Origin: Planctomycetia bacterium
GTDB lineage: Bacteria > Planctomycetota > Phycisphaerae > UBA1845 > UTPLA1
DNA: 64,000 bases
Assembly: GCA_015075745.1 (NCBI GenBank)
Contig: JABTTW010000001.1
Location: forward strand, 1,364,001-1,428,000
Direction of reading: 5' to 3'
Position numbers and translations under genes: made by a program. The first letter of the stretch is position 1. The number at the start of each line of letters is the position of its first letter. The notes under the pieces were generated by a model. The model ran no database searches. It was given only the letters and a program-made list of their open reading frames with translations, and was not told where the DNA came from. Below are positions 43,335-52,884 of this stretch, piece after piece.

Positions 43335-46298
43335 ATGACACCCCGATCAGCAGAACAGATTCGACGCGAATTCATCGACTACTTCGTCAAGAAGTGCGGG
43401 CATACCTTTGTGCCCTCTTCACCGTGCGTGCCGCATGACGACCCCACGCTCATGTTCACCAACGCCGGGATGAACCAGTTCAAGCCGATCTTCCTCGGCC
43501 AGCAGGCCCCGGATGTGGACAAGTGGTCCGGCGTCACCCCGGGCATGGCGACGCGCGCGGCCAATACGCAAAAGTGCATCCGCGCCGGCGGCAAGCACAA
43601 CGACCTCGACGATGTGGGGCACGATACCTATCACCACACGTTCTTCGAGATGCTCGGTAACTGGTCCTTCGGCGACTACTTTAAGAAGGAAGCCATCGAA
43701 TGGGCATGGGACCTTTTGACCAAGGTATGGGGCATCGACCCGGAGCGACTGCACGCCACCTACTTTGAGGGCGACCCGGCCGAAGGACTCGCGCCGGACT
43801 CGGAGGCCCGCGATCTGTGGCTGAAGATTCTGCCGCCCGAGCGCGTGCATCCCGGCAATAAGAAGGACAACTTCTGGGAGATGGGCGATACCGGTCCGTG
43901 CGGGCCTTGCAGCGAGATTCATATCGACCTGACGCCGGACAAGAGCGGGGCGAAGCTGGTCAACGCCGGCGATGCCCAGGTGATGGAGGTATGGAACCTC
44001 GTCTTTATCCAGTTCAATCGCGGCAATGACAGTAAGCTGACGCCGCTGCCGGCCAAGCATGTCGACACCGGCATGGGCTTTGAGCGCATCTGCGCCGTCA
44101 TTCGCGGCTTCGAGACGGGCAAGATCGGGCAGGTCAGTAATTACGACACGGACGTGTTCACGCCGATCTTTGCGGCGATCCAGCGCGTGACGGGTGCGCC
44201 GGCGTATACGGGCAAGCTGGAGTCGAATGAAGCGGGCAGCGAGGCCGGCGGTCGCGAATCACCGGAACACGCGGCCGTCATGAAGGACGTCGCCTATCGC
44301 GTCGTGGCGGATCATTTGCGAACGCTGACGTTTGCGATTACCGATGGGGCGATGCCGTCAAACGAGGGGCGGGGATATGTCCTGCGACGCATCCTGCGGC
44401 GGGCCGTGCGCTACGGGCGGCAGTACCTCGGCACGACGCAGCCGTTCATGTGCGAACTGGTGCCCGCCGTGGCCGATGCCATGGGCGAGGCATTCCCGGA
44501 GCTGAATCGGGCGCACGGTGGGAAGAATGTCACGCATGTGGCGAGCGTGATCCGCGATGAGGAGGCGTCGTTTATCAAGACGCTGGACCGCGGGATTGCG
44601 CTCTTTGAAGAGGCCGCCGAGTACGCCGTCAATCACCACCACGGCCGCATCAGCGGGGAAGACGCCTTCAAGCTGCACGATACGTTCGGTTTCCCGATCG
44701 ATTTGACGGAGCTGATGGCGGAAGAACGCGGGCTGAGTGTGAACATTGGGGAGTACGAACGCCTTATGGAGGCGGCAAGGAATCGAGCTCGCGCCTCTTC
44801 AAAAGACTCAGGTGCCAACCTGGATGCGATGACGACTGACATGGTCTCACGCTTTGGGCCTACCGATGATTCTGCGAAGTATTCGGCGGAAATTGACTGC
44901 GTGGAAATCAAGGCGATTTTCGATCTGACAGATCGAGATCATCCCAAACCAATTGGGCCTAATGAATCGCTACATGCGGGAATGTTCGGAGCGATGATTC
45001 TTGGTCGGACCTGTTTCTATGGTGAGCAGGGTGGCCAGGTCGGAGACAGCGGGTCGATCTTCACTTCGCAGGACGAGACCGAAGCGACTGACATATTCGA
45101 TGTAGAGTCAACCGTGCGCCTGGGCGATGTTGTGGTGCATGTCGGACGCGTCTATCGAGGCGGCTTTGCTCCAGGAGAAGAGGTTTGGCTGAAAATCAAT
45201 CCTCGCCGCACCGCGATCATGCAAAACCACACCGTCACGCACGTCATGAACTGGGCGCTGCGCGACGTATTGGGCGATCATGTGCAGCAGAAGGGCTCGC
45301 TGGTTGATCCCGACAAGACGCGGTTCGACTTTTCGCATACGGCGCAGGTGAGCGAGGAGCAGCTTGCCCAGATTGAGGAGCTGGTCAATTCGCAGATCGA
45401 GGAGGACCTCGGCGTCTTTACCGCCGAAGTCGATCAGAAAAGGGCCCGCGAGATTAATACGCTTCGCGCCGTCTTCGGCGAAAAGTATCCCGACGTCGTG
45501 CGCGTCGTCTCCATCGGCGTGCCGGTCGAGCAGCTTCTGGCCGATCCGAAGAACGACGAGTGGATGCGCTACAGCGTCGAGTTCTGCGGCGGGACGCACG
45601 TGCAGCGCACCGGCGAGATCGGCCGCTTTCGCATTGTGGAAGAGTCCGCCGTCGCCAAGGGTATTCGGCGCGTCATCGGCGTGACCGGCGAGCGGGCGGC
45701 CAAGGCCGAGGCCGATGCCAGGGACGTTGCACGACTTCTCAAGGAAGCCTCCGGTGCGCCGGACGATTCACTGCATAACCGCCTCGCCGAGATCACCACG
45801 ATCATGACGCAAAGCGAGATGCCTGTCGTCGAAAAGGCGCGGCTGCGCAGCGACATGGCCCAACTTCAGGAGCGCGCCAAGAAGGCTCAAAAGGAGGCGG
45901 CGAAGGCCGGAGCGGGCGAAGTGTTGACCCAGGCGGAGTCGCTTCTGTCCGACGCCCCGCGCGTGGGCAGCACGGCGATCGTCTGCGGCGCGCTGCCCGG
46001 CGCGGCGGTCGATCAGCTTCGTGCCGCGTGCGACTCGCTGCGGGCCAAGGCGGGCTCGGCGGCGGTTCTGCTGGCGACGGAGAGCGAGGGCAAGGTGGTG
46101 CTGCTGGCCGCCATGACGACGGACGTGGTCGGTCGCGGCGTGAAGGCGGGCGAGCTGATCCGCGACATCGCCCCGGTCGTCGGCGGCAAGGGCGGGGGCC
46201 GGCCGGACATGGCCCAGGGCGGCGGCCCTGACGCGGGGAAGATCGACGAGGCAGTGTCAGCAGCGCGGCAGTGGCTGACGCAGCGGATTGGTTCGTGA
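43335..46298 (+). CDS. alaS: Alanyl-tRNA synthetase
   Basis: The 987-residue enzyme charges tRNA-Ala with alanine. The class II core (about 1-250) has MFTNAGMNQFKPIFLG and GDTGPCGPCSEIH. The editing domain has HTVTH at 632-636 (HTATH is usual) and CGGTH at 751-755, the zinc site that removes mischarged Ser or Gly. A DHHA1/C-Ala domain ends the protein (GGKGGGRPDMAQGGG). The ATG at 43335 begins the family-typical MTPRSAEQIRREFIDYF; a longer in-frame start at 43296 is less likely. Between about 44,800 and 45,130 base composition drops well below that of the flanks (28 and 29 G+C per 60 in 44881-45000), as if this segment had a different origin. Confidence 0.96.
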   Translation: MTPRSAEQIRREFIDYFVKKCGHTFVPSSPCVPHDDPTLMFTNAGMNQFKPIFLGQQAPDVDKWSGVTPGMATRAANTQKCIRAGGKHNDLDDVGHDTYHHTFFEMLGNWSFGDYFKKEAIEWAWDLLTKVWGIDPERLHATYFEGDPAEGLAPDSEARDLWLKILPPERVHPGNKKDNFWEMGDTGPCGPCSEIHIDLTPDKSGAKLVNAGDAQVMEVWNLVFIQFNRGNDSKLTPLPAKHVDTGMGFERICAVIRGFETGKIGQVSNYDTDVFTPIFAAIQRVTGAPAYTGKLESNEAGSEAGGRESPEHAAVMKDVAYRVVADHLRTLTFAITDGAMPSNEGRGYVLRRILRRAVRYGRQYLGTTQPFMCELVPAVADAMGEAFPELNRAHGGKNVTHVASVIRDEEASFIKTLDRGIALFEEAAEYAVNHHHGRISGEDAFKLHDTFGFPIDLTELMAEERGLSVNIGEYERLMEAARNRARASSKDSGANLDAMTTDMVSRFGPTDDSAKYSAEIDCVEIKAIFDLTDRDHPKPIGPNESLHAGMFGAMILGRTCFYGEQGGQVGDSGSIFTSQDETEATDIFDVESTVRLGDVVVHVGRVYRGGFAPGEEVWLKINPRRTAIMQNHTVTHVMNWALRDVLGDHVQQKGSLVDPDKTRFDFSHTAQVSEEQLAQIEELVNSQIEEDLGVFTAEVDQKRAREINTLRAVFGEKYPDVVRVVSIGVPVEQLLADPKNDEWMRYSVEFCGGTHVQRTGEIGRFRIVEESAVAKGIRRVIGVTGERAAKAEADARDVARLLKEASGAPDDSLHNRLAEITTIMTQSEMPVVEKARLRSDMAQLQERAKKAQKEAAKAGAGEVLTQAESLLSDAPRVGSTAIVCGALPGAAVDQLRAACDSLRAKAGSAAVLLATESEGKVVLLAAMTTDVVGRGVKAGELIRDIAPVVGGKGGGRPDMAQGGGPDAGKIDEAVSAARQWLTQRIGS

Positions 46299-46396
46299 GA
46301 ATCTCAGGAAGAATACTCCGAGAGAGCCACCTGCATGGTATAATGATGGAGTACATTTTGCCCCCTGGCGAAAATGTCGCCGAGGTTTGATTTCGC

Positions 46397-46687
46397 GTGA
46401 AGAAACGAGCGTCAGTTCCAAGAACGAAGCCGACTCGGCGCAAGCGCGTCGTGATGGCTCGCGTCATCAAGCTTGGCGAGGACGACGGCAGCTTTGACGA
46501 CGAATTCTGGCGGCGCGTCGGCCCTGAAGGACGGCAGGAGGCCATGTGGCAGCTTGTCCTGCGATACTGGCAGATGAAAGGCCGTGATCCCCGTGAGCTC
46601 CGACTGGACAGATCTGTTGTCGTTGTTAAACGCCGCAAGGGCAAGGTATCTCATCGTCGGCGCGCACGCGGTCAGCCACCACGGTAA
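46397..46687 (+). CDS. Small basic protein overlapping a nucleotidyltransferase gene
   Basis: The 96-residue product starts at GTG 46397. An N-terminal basic stretch leads to ARVIKLGEDDGSFDDEFW and EGRQEAMWQLVLRYWQMKG, then RELRLDRSVVVVKRRKG. This core pattern is one I associate with small proteins encoded just before single-domain nucleotidyltransferases; this is recollection, not a search result. It overlaps the downstream gene by 104 bp in another frame, so the last 25-30 codons are constrained by that gene. It may be a partner or antitoxin-like component. Function unproven. Confidence 0.6.
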   Translation: MKKRASVPRTKPTRRKRVVMARVIKLGEDDGSFDDEFWRRVGPEGRQEAMWQLVLRYWQMKGRDPRELRLDRSVVVVKRRKGKVSHRRRARGQPPR

Positions 46688-47063
46688 TCCGCGATTCACT
46701 GCCGACTTCGATGTATGGGTCGATTCTGGCAAGAATAATGCTGAGAAAGTCTTTCGCGCCCTCGTCAAATTCGGTGCGCCGTTGCACACATTCACACTTG
46801 ATGATTTGGCCAAGCCCGACGTGGTTATTCAAATAGGCGTCGAGCCATTCAGAATTGACATTATTACGAGCGTGGACGGCTTGAATTTTGCGGATTCCTG
46901 GACCACGCGGTCAGCCGGAAGCTTCGCAGGCGTGCCTGCCGCGTTTATCTCCAGAACTGATCTGATAAAGAACAAAAGGGCTTCCGGTCGACCACAGGAT
47001 TTGCTTGATGTTGAGTCTCTTTTGAGAAAAAAACCCAGCCCCGTTCGACGGCGCAAGAAGTAA
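46584..47063 (+). CDS. MNT/DUF6036-like nucleotidyltransferase
   Basis: The 159-residue protein starts at GTG 46584, or GTG 46593 (MSSDWTDLLS). It has a minimal nucleotidyltransferase fold: RYLIVGAHAVSHHGNPR is a variant of the G-G/S loop. FTADFDVWV gives the catalytic Asp pair, and FRIDIITSV the third Asp. A LysArg-rich tail ends it. Small stand-alone enzymes of this kind often act as toxins or modifiers of tRNA or proteins in toxin-antitoxin pairs, with a partner gene next to them. The overlapping upstream gene fits that arrangement, but it is not proven. Confidence 0.78.
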   Translation: MIPVSSDWTDLLSLLNAARARYLIVGAHAVSHHGNPRFTADFDVWVDSGKNNAEKVFRALVKFGAPLHTFTLDDLAKPDVVIQIGVEPFRIDIITSVDGLNFADSWTTRSAGSFAGVPAAFISRTDLIKNKRASGRPQDLLDVESLLRKKPSPVRRRKK

Positions 47064-47094
47064 ATCGCCAACGCTATTTTCTTCCACATCATCC

Positions 47095-48084
47095 ATGCGT
47101 ATCGCCATCACCGGTTCATCGGGCTTTCTGGGGCGGCGACTGGTCGCGCTACTGGCCGATCGGCCGGAGGTGGAGGCAGTTGTCGGCATGGATGTCGTCG
47201 CGCCCGCGGATGTGAGCCGACCGGCGAAGTTCCAATTCATTCAGCGCGACATTCGCGAGCCCTTCGCGGATGTCCTCCGGACCCACGGCATCACGAAGGC
47301 CGTCCACCTGGCGTTTATCTTTGGCCCGACGCGGCACAAGCGACTCGCGCGAGAGATCAATCTCGGCGGCACGCGAAACTTTCTCGATGCGTGCCACACG
47401 GCCGGCGTCGCGCGAGCCGTCGTCGTCGGTAGCGCCATCGCCTATGGGGCGCTTCGCGACAATCCGCCGATGCTCGACGAGGCCGCCCCGCTTCGCGCCG
47501 GCTCGGGCTTTATCTACGCCCATCACAAGCGGCTGGCCGACGAGATGTGTCAGCGATTCGACAAGGACCAGCCCGGGACCAAACTCGCGGTCCTTCGCCC
47601 GCCGATCGTCCTGGGCCGACACATGGATAATTATTTCTCACGCATGTTCTTCAAGCCGAAGGTCGTCTATCCACGATGGGGCGATCCGGCGATGCAGTTC
47701 GTCCACGAGGAGGACGTGGCCGACGCGATCCTTGCCCTGCTGGCGTGCGACGCGCCGGGCCCGTTCAACATGGCCCCGGAAGGGACGATCCGCTTCAGCG
47801 AGCTGGCCTGGGAGTGCAAGCGGGCTGCGTTCGGCATGCCGTATCCGATTCTCTGGGCGATCAGCGCTTTTACCTACGCGGCGAGGATCGGCCGATTGAA
47901 CGAGACACCGCCGGGGGCGCTGGCCTACATTCGCTATCCGTGGCTGGTGACCGGCGATCGACTGCGCCGCGAGACGGGCTTCACACCGGCGCGAACGACG
48001 ATTGAGACGGTGCGCGACTGGCGAGCGGGCGTGCGCGATCAGGCGATGACGGGGGCACAGATGCCGAAGAAGTACCGCGGCTGA
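47095..48084 (+). CDS. NAD-dependent epimerase/dehydratase (extended SDR)
   Basis: This 329-residue cytoplasmic protein has the Rossmann motif GSSGFLG at 7-13, an active-site pair YAHHK (Tyr141, Lys145) and a preceding SAIAYG Ser. The C-terminal substrate domain has VHEEDVADAILALL, typical of NDP-sugar epimerases and related reductases. The substrate is not determined. It begins 31 bp after the nucleotidyltransferase and converges on the DUF819 gene. Confidence 0.87.
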   Translation: MRIAITGSSGFLGRRLVALLADRPEVEAVVGMDVVAPADVSRPAKFQFIQRDIREPFADVLRTHGITKAVHLAFIFGPTRHKRLAREINLGGTRNFLDACHTAGVARAVVVGSAIAYGALRDNPPMLDEAAPLRAGSGFIYAHHKRLADEMCQRFDKDQPGTKLAVLRPPIVLGRHMDNYFSRMFFKPKVVYPRWGDPAMQFVHEEDVADAILALLACDAPGPFNMAPEGTIRFSELAWECKRAAFGMPYPILWAISAFTYAARIGRLNETPPGALAYIRYPWLVTGDRLRRETGFTPARTTIETVRDWRAGVRDQAMTGAQMPKKYRG

Positions 48085-48113
48085 GTGAAAGATGTATAAG
48101 AGGCGCGGCAGTG

Positions 48114-49355
48114 TCACTCGGCGATGAGACGGCATAGGTTGACGCAGACCAGACCGCCGTAGGTGCCCAGGACATATCCCAAGATGGCCAGCAGCACGCC
48201 GACCGGGGCCAGCAGCGGGTTGAATGCGCCCGCGACAATCGGCGCCGAGGCGGCGCCGCCGATGTTGGCCTGTGATCCGACGGCAATGAAGAAGAACGGC
48301 GCACGAATCAGCTTTCCGACGAGCAAGACGCAGCCAATGTGAATCAGGATCCACGTCAGTCCCAGCCCGAGAAACGCCCCGGACTCGGTCAGTCGGCGAA
48401 AGTCCGCGCCGGCCCCGATGCACGCGATGAGCAGGTAGAGCATCAGCGAGCCGATCTTCGACGCCCCCGCGCCTTCCAGCTTTCGCATTCGGGTGAACGA
48501 CAGCGTCACGCCGGCGGTGGTGGCGATGATGACCTTCCAGGCGAAGGCGTTGAGGTAGTCCCCGAGTCGGGCAAAGAACTCAAGTCCCATGATCCACTTG
48601 CCCACCGCATGACCGAGGTAGGCGAAGCCGAATCCGATGGCGACGACGTAGAGCAAGTCTCGCAGAGACGCGGGCCTGGTCACGCTGTTCTGAAAATCCT
48701 GAATCTCGCCTTCAAGGATGCGGATGGCAGACGCGTCGGCCTTGAGCCAGCGGTCCACCCGATCCGAACGGCCCGCCCAATAAAGCAGCACGCCGGTCCA
48801 CATATTCGCGACGGCAACATCGACCACGATGATTGGACTGATGGCCGCGTCGGAAACGCCGAAGGTCTTCTGGAGTGCCACCGCATTGGCCCCGCCGCCA
48901 ATCCAACTACCGGCCAAATACGACATGCGCCGCCATGCATCGTCGGGCAGCCAATGCTGCCAGATGGCCAGGGCGATGGGGCCGCCGAGCATGATGCCCA
49001 GAGTTCCGGCAAGCATGACGATGAGCGCCTTGGGGCCCAGGCGCATGATCGCCGGGACGTCGAGCGACAACGTCAGCAGGACCAGACTGGCGGGCAGGAT
49101 GAACTGCTTGACCCATTCGTACATGGGAGATTCGTTGGGGATGACGCCGAAGCCGGAAAGAGCCGTCGGCACGAAGTAGCAAAAGACCACCGACGGGACG
49201 ACCTTGAACAGGCGGCCGCCCACGCGATGAGACTGCGCCCAGAAGATGATCGCCAAGACCGAGAAGAGCACCGCGAGCAGTCCGGCGGGATCGCTGATCA
49301 GGGGTCCGTTGGTTTTGACATTGGCGAGAAGCAGCTCAGCCGTCGGAGTCAACAT
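48114..49355 (-). CDS. DUF819 family membrane protein
   Basis: The 413-residue polytopic protein has about ten to eleven transmembrane helices. Family landmarks are SYLAGSWIGGGANAVALQ, the internal VVDVAVANMWTGVLLY and a second repeat with FFFIAVGSQANIGGAASAP. The two-fold repeat with glycine-rich GGGAN and NIGGAAS loops suggests a transporter-like fold. The family has no established substrate. ATG start at 49355. It diverges from the YgfZ-like gene, with 73 bp between the starts. Confidence 0.88.
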   Translation of the reverse strand: MLTPTAELLLANVKTNGPLISDPAGLLAVLFSVLAIIFWAQSHRVGGRLFKVVPSVVFCYFVPTALSGFGVIPNESPMYEWVKQFILPASLVLLTLSLDVPAIMRLGPKALIVMLAGTLGIMLGGPIALAIWQHWLPDDAWRRMSYLAGSWIGGGANAVALQKTFGVSDAAISPIIVVDVAVANMWTGVLLYWAGRSDRVDRWLKADASAIRILEGEIQDFQNSVTRPASLRDLLYVVAIGFGFAYLGHAVGKWIMGLEFFARLGDYLNAFAWKVIIATTAGVTLSFTRMRKLEGAGASKIGSLMLYLLIACIGAGADFRRLTESGAFLGLGLTWILIHIGCVLLVGKLIRAPFFFIAVGSQANIGGAASAPIVAGAFNPLLAPVGVLLAILGYVLGTYGGLVCVNLCRLIAE

Positions 49356-49428
49356 GCGGAGGATGGTATCCTCACTCGGATGGAGCGCATACCGGGACGA
49401 AGGCGGCTATAATCCGCCGGAAATCCAC

Positions 49429-50442
49429 ATGCCCAACTCACCCGACATCTCGCGACAGTATCAGGCAGCGGTCACCAGCGCCGGGCTCTATCTGCGCAGC
49501 GACCGCGGGCTCATCGAAGTCACCGGCGCCGACCGGGCGGCCTGGCTGAGCAATCTGGTGACCAATGTGATCAAGACACTTCAGCCGGGAGAGGGGAACT
49601 ACGCCTTCGCCACCAACGTGAAAGGGCGGACCGTTTTCGATTTGAACGTGCTCGTCCTGGACGACCGGCTCTGGCTCGATGTGGCCGGCCCGTGGCGAGC
49701 GACAGCGCTCAAGCACTTTGAAAAGTACATCATCACCGAGGACGTGAAGCTGGCGGACAGGTCGGCGGAATTCTCCCGCGGGGCGGTCATGGGACCGCGC
49801 GCGGGCGATGTCGTCAGCGCCCTGGGCTTTGGTAATCTGGGCCCGATGTCGCAGTTGCAACATCTCGCCGGACGAGTCGGCGGGGAGGACGTCCGGATGG
49901 TGCGTCACGATTTCGCCGGACTCGTGACCGCGGAGTTCATCGTTCCCGGCGAGTCGGCCGACCCGGTTGTCGCTTCCATTGCCGGCGCTGTGAGCGGACT
50001 AACCTGTGAGCGATTGTCCGATGGGGCCGTCGAGGTGCTGCGCATCGAGGCGGGCATTCCGGCGTCGGTCGTGGATATTGACGAAGAGGTCGTCCCGCCG
50101 GAAACGTGCCAGGTCGAGCGCGGCATCAGCTATCACAAGGGCTGCTACCTGGGGCAGGAAGTCATCGAGCGCATGCGCTCGCACGGCATCCTCGCGCGAA
50201 AACTCGTCGGCCTGCGGATCGAGGGCCAGACGCCGAGCCCAGCAGGCAGCATCGTCAAACGCGATGACAAAGAAGTCGGCCGCGTGACCAGCGCGTGCTG
50301 GAGCGAGGCGCTTGGTGGGCCTCTGGCGCTTGGCTATCTGAAGTCCATTCACGCTCAGCCTGACACCCAGGTGACGATCAACGAACCATCCGGCAGCCAA
50401 TCGGCAATCGTCGCGGCGCTTCCAGTGAGGCCGAGGGCCTGA
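49429..50442 (+). CDS. YgfZ/GcvT-like folate-binding protein
   Basis: The 337-residue protein has the GcvT-like aminomethyltransferase fold and the YgfZ signature KGCYLGQEVIERM at about 237-249, whose Cys is essential in YgfZ. YgfZ proteins bind tetrahydrofolate and help assemble or repair iron-sulfur enzymes, for example the tRNA-modifying MiaB. The ATG at 49429 matches the domain start; the upstream in-frame start at 49246 would overlap the divergent gene. The next gene, nadB, starts 39 bp downstream, so they may share a transcript. Confidence 0.9.
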   Translation: MPNSPDISRQYQAAVTSAGLYLRSDRGLIEVTGADRAAWLSNLVTNVIKTLQPGEGNYAFATNVKGRTVFDLNVLVLDDRLWLDVAGPWRATALKHFEKYIITEDVKLADRSAEFSRGAVMGPRAGDVVSALGFGNLGPMSQLQHLAGRVGGEDVRMVRHDFAGLVTAEFIVPGESADPVVASIAGAVSGLTCERLSDGAVEVLRIEAGIPASVVDIDEEVVPPETCQVERGISYHKGCYLGQEVIERMRSHGILARKLVGLRIEGQTPSPAGSIVKRDDKEVGRVTSACWSEALGGPLALGYLKSIHAQPDTQVTINEPSGSQSAIVAALPVRPRA

Positions 50443-50481
50443 TAACGCCGGTCGACAAGACCAACGTAGCGGTACCACACC

Positions 50482-52134
50482 ATGAGTGAAACATTCGCCA
50501 GGCGGCGCTACCTGCTGAACTTCGACAGTCGCCGGCTCGGTCAGGTCTTTACCGATGTCCTCGTGATCGGCGGCGGCGTCGGCGGACTGCGGGCGGCCAT
50601 CGCCGCGGGCGAAGAATCTCACGTCCTCCTCGTCACCAAGGACCGTCTCGAAGAGTGCAACACCGCCTACGCCCAGGGCGGCATCGCCGTTGTCAGCGAC
50701 CCGTCCGATTCCTTCGCGGCGCACGTTCGCGACACGATCGCCGTCGGCTGCGGAATCTGCCACCCATCCCTGGTGGAACACTTGGCGCGCGAGGCGCCGA
50801 GCTGCCTGAAGGAACTTGTGGAGTGGGGCGCGAATTTCGACTTTGAAAACGGAACCTTCGCACTGGGCCGGGAAGGCGGACATTCCAAACGGCGCATCGT
50901 TCATGCCAGCGGCGACGCCACCGGCAAGGAACTCAGCCGCGCCCTCGCCGGTCGCGCCCGGGTATGTGACAACATCCGCATCTTTGAGTCGTGCTTCGTC
51001 GTCGATCTGGTCGTTCAGGAGGGCCGGGCCATCGCCGCACTCACGCACCACGCCAAGTACGGCCACCAGATCATCTGGGCGAAAGAGATCATCCTCGCCT
51101 CCGGCGGTGCGGGATGCCTCTACCGCGAAACGACCAACAGCCCCGTGGCGACGGCCGATGGATACGCCATTGCCCTTCGTGCCGGGGCGGTGCTGCGGGA
51201 CATGGAGTTCATGCAGTTCCACCCCACCGCGCTCTACATCGCCGGCGCAGCCCGAGCTCTGATCAGCGAAGCCGTCCGCGGCGAAGGCGCCAAGTTGGTG
51301 GATCGAGAAGGCAATCGATTCATGCCCGAGTACCATAGCGACGCCGAATTGGCGCCGCGCGACATCGTCAGCCAAGCAATGGTACAGCACATGGCCAGGA
51401 CGCACGCCAGCGCGCTTTATCTCGACGTGCGACATTTTCCCGCAGGGCGCTTCGCCGAGCGCTTTCCGAACATCGCTCAGCTCTGCAATGACTTCGACAT
51501 CGACCCGGCAACCGGCCTCATTCCCGTTCGCCCCGCCGCGCACTATATGATCGGCGGCGTCTCGGTGGACGCAAACGGTCGTTCGTCAATCGACGCGCTC
51601 TGGGCCTGCGGCGAGGCAGCTTCGACCGGCGTCCACGGCGCCAATCGACTCGCCAGTAATTCCTTGCTCGAAGGTCTCGTTTTCGGGCAACGTGTCGGGC
51701 GATTGGCCTCTGAGGCTGCGAGAGCCCAGCCTAATGGCGTCACCCCGCGATCACTCGACAGCTCAATTGAACAGAGTCCCAGGACGGAGCTGGACCTCGC
51801 AGACGTCCGAAACAGTCTTCGCGCGCTTAGTTGGCGGAACCTCGGCATTGACCGCACCGACGAGCGGCTTCACGAGACGATCGAGATCATTGAATTCTGG
51901 GCCCGATATGTGCTCGACAAGGTTCTCTGGGACCGCAACGGCTGGGAGACCCAGAATATGCTCACCGTTGCACGCTGTATGGCCGAGGCGGCGCGGCGCC
52001 GGGAGGAGTCTCGCGGCGTGCACTATCGGAGCGATCATCCGGAATCGGACGATCGCCTCTTCCTCGGGCATGTCACCCTGCGCAAATCGCAAAGCGGCAT
52101 CGTTTCTTCCTTTGAGCCGCTCACCAACGGCTGA
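50482..52134 (+). CDS. nadB: L-aspartate oxidase
   Basis: The 550-residue FAD enzyme makes iminoaspartate from L-aspartate in de novo NAD synthesis. The FAD Rossmann motif VLVIGGGVGGLRAA is at about 27-40, followed by AQGGIAVV, FHPTALY and GGVSVDANG. GACG-like VHGANRLASNSLLEGLVFG is the conserved C-terminal flavin contact. The helical C-terminal domain (about 425-530) is present, so the protein is full length. No nadA or nadC is nearby. The N-terminal extension of about 20 residues is not conserved in the family. Confidence 0.93.
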   Translation: MSETFARRRYLLNFDSRRLGQVFTDVLVIGGGVGGLRAAIAAGEESHVLLVTKDRLEECNTAYAQGGIAVVSDPSDSFAAHVRDTIAVGCGICHPSLVEHLAREAPSCLKELVEWGANFDFENGTFALGREGGHSKRRIVHASGDATGKELSRALAGRARVCDNIRIFESCFVVDLVVQEGRAIAALTHHAKYGHQIIWAKEIILASGGAGCLYRETTNSPVATADGYAIALRAGAVLRDMEFMQFHPTALYIAGAARALISEAVRGEGAKLVDREGNRFMPEYHSDAELAPRDIVSQAMVQHMARTHASALYLDVRHFPAGRFAERFPNIAQLCNDFDIDPATGLIPVRPAAHYMIGGVSVDANGRSSIDALWACGEAASTGVHGANRLASNSLLEGLVFGQRVGRLASEAARAQPNGVTPRSLDSSIEQSPRTELDLADVRNSLRALSWRNLGIDRTDERLHETIEIIEFWARYVLDKVLWDRNGWETQNMLTVARCMAEAARRREESRGVHYRSDHPESDDRLFLGHVTLRKSQSGIVSSFEPLTNG

Positions 52135-52250
52135 TCGTTCGCGGTCCGCATTGCAATACTGAAATCGTCGAATGTGATTTCGCCCCACCCCTTTCCCGAT
52201 ACCCAGTGTGCCTTCCCGAAAGGGAACTGGCATTTAGGGGGATCGGAAAG

Positions 52251-52880
52251 ATGCATCCAATAACCGAGGGCGCGAGCGGGTCCGCGCACACGCCCATTCA
52301 TCGCGATCGCAACCTGCGATCCGTTCTGGCCGGTATCGTCGGGATATTGACGCTCTGGGCGGTCGCCCTTTCTTCTGCATCGAACGGAGATGTCGGTCGC
52401 TACGTCAACGCCTACGGAGTCCTGCTCGTCCTGCTCTCGCCCCTGGCTGTGCTGACGCCGATCTACGGATGGGCGGGCGTCGTCGACGCCTTCGCATGGA
52501 TCGCCCGAAAGCCCGGCTGCGGACGGGGCGCACGCGATGCGGTCACGTTCTTTCAACTCGCGGCGGCCTTCGCACTGGCGTTCGGCTTCATCAATGCAAT
52601 GATAGGAATGGTCATCGCCCTGGCCCGGTCCGGCGGAATGCCGAAGGAGTTGGGTGGGCAGCTTGCGATGGCCCTGCTGAGTCAGCTATACGGTGTTTTC
52701 GTCGCGGTCATGGCGATTTCAATTGCCGCCTACATTTCACGGCGACATCGCTACGCACTCGTCAGGGCCATGGTCGGACGCCGCGCGGCAAGCGTTGCCG
52801 GCCTTACCGTCATTGCCGGCTCGATGACGACGCTGGTCGTCTTCGGCATCCTCATGCTCAGCGCCATGCCCGCCTGGTGA
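52251..52880 (+). CDS. MotA/TolQ/ExbB-like inner-membrane protein
   Basis: The ATG at 52251 follows GGAAAG. The 209-residue protein has three or four transmembrane helices. The third has the pattern of MotA/TolQ proton-channel proteins: FGFINAMIGMVIALARSG, then GGQLAMALLSQLYGVFVAV. A partner MotB/ExbD-type gene is absent, so it may work with products encoded elsewhere, or be a diverged paralogue. It converges on the glycosyltransferase gene, with only 4 bp between the stops. Confidence 0.6.
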   Translation: MHPITEGASGSAHTPIHRDRNLRSVLAGIVGILTLWAVALSSASNGDVGRYVNAYGVLLVLLSPLAVLTPIYGWAGVVDAFAWIARKPGCGRGARDAVTFFQLAAAFALAFGFINAMIGMVIALARSGGMPKELGGQLAMALLSQLYGVFVAVMAISIAAYISRRHRYALVRAMVGRRAASVAGLTVIAGSMTTLVVFGILMLSAMPAW

Positions 52881-52884
52881 GCGA

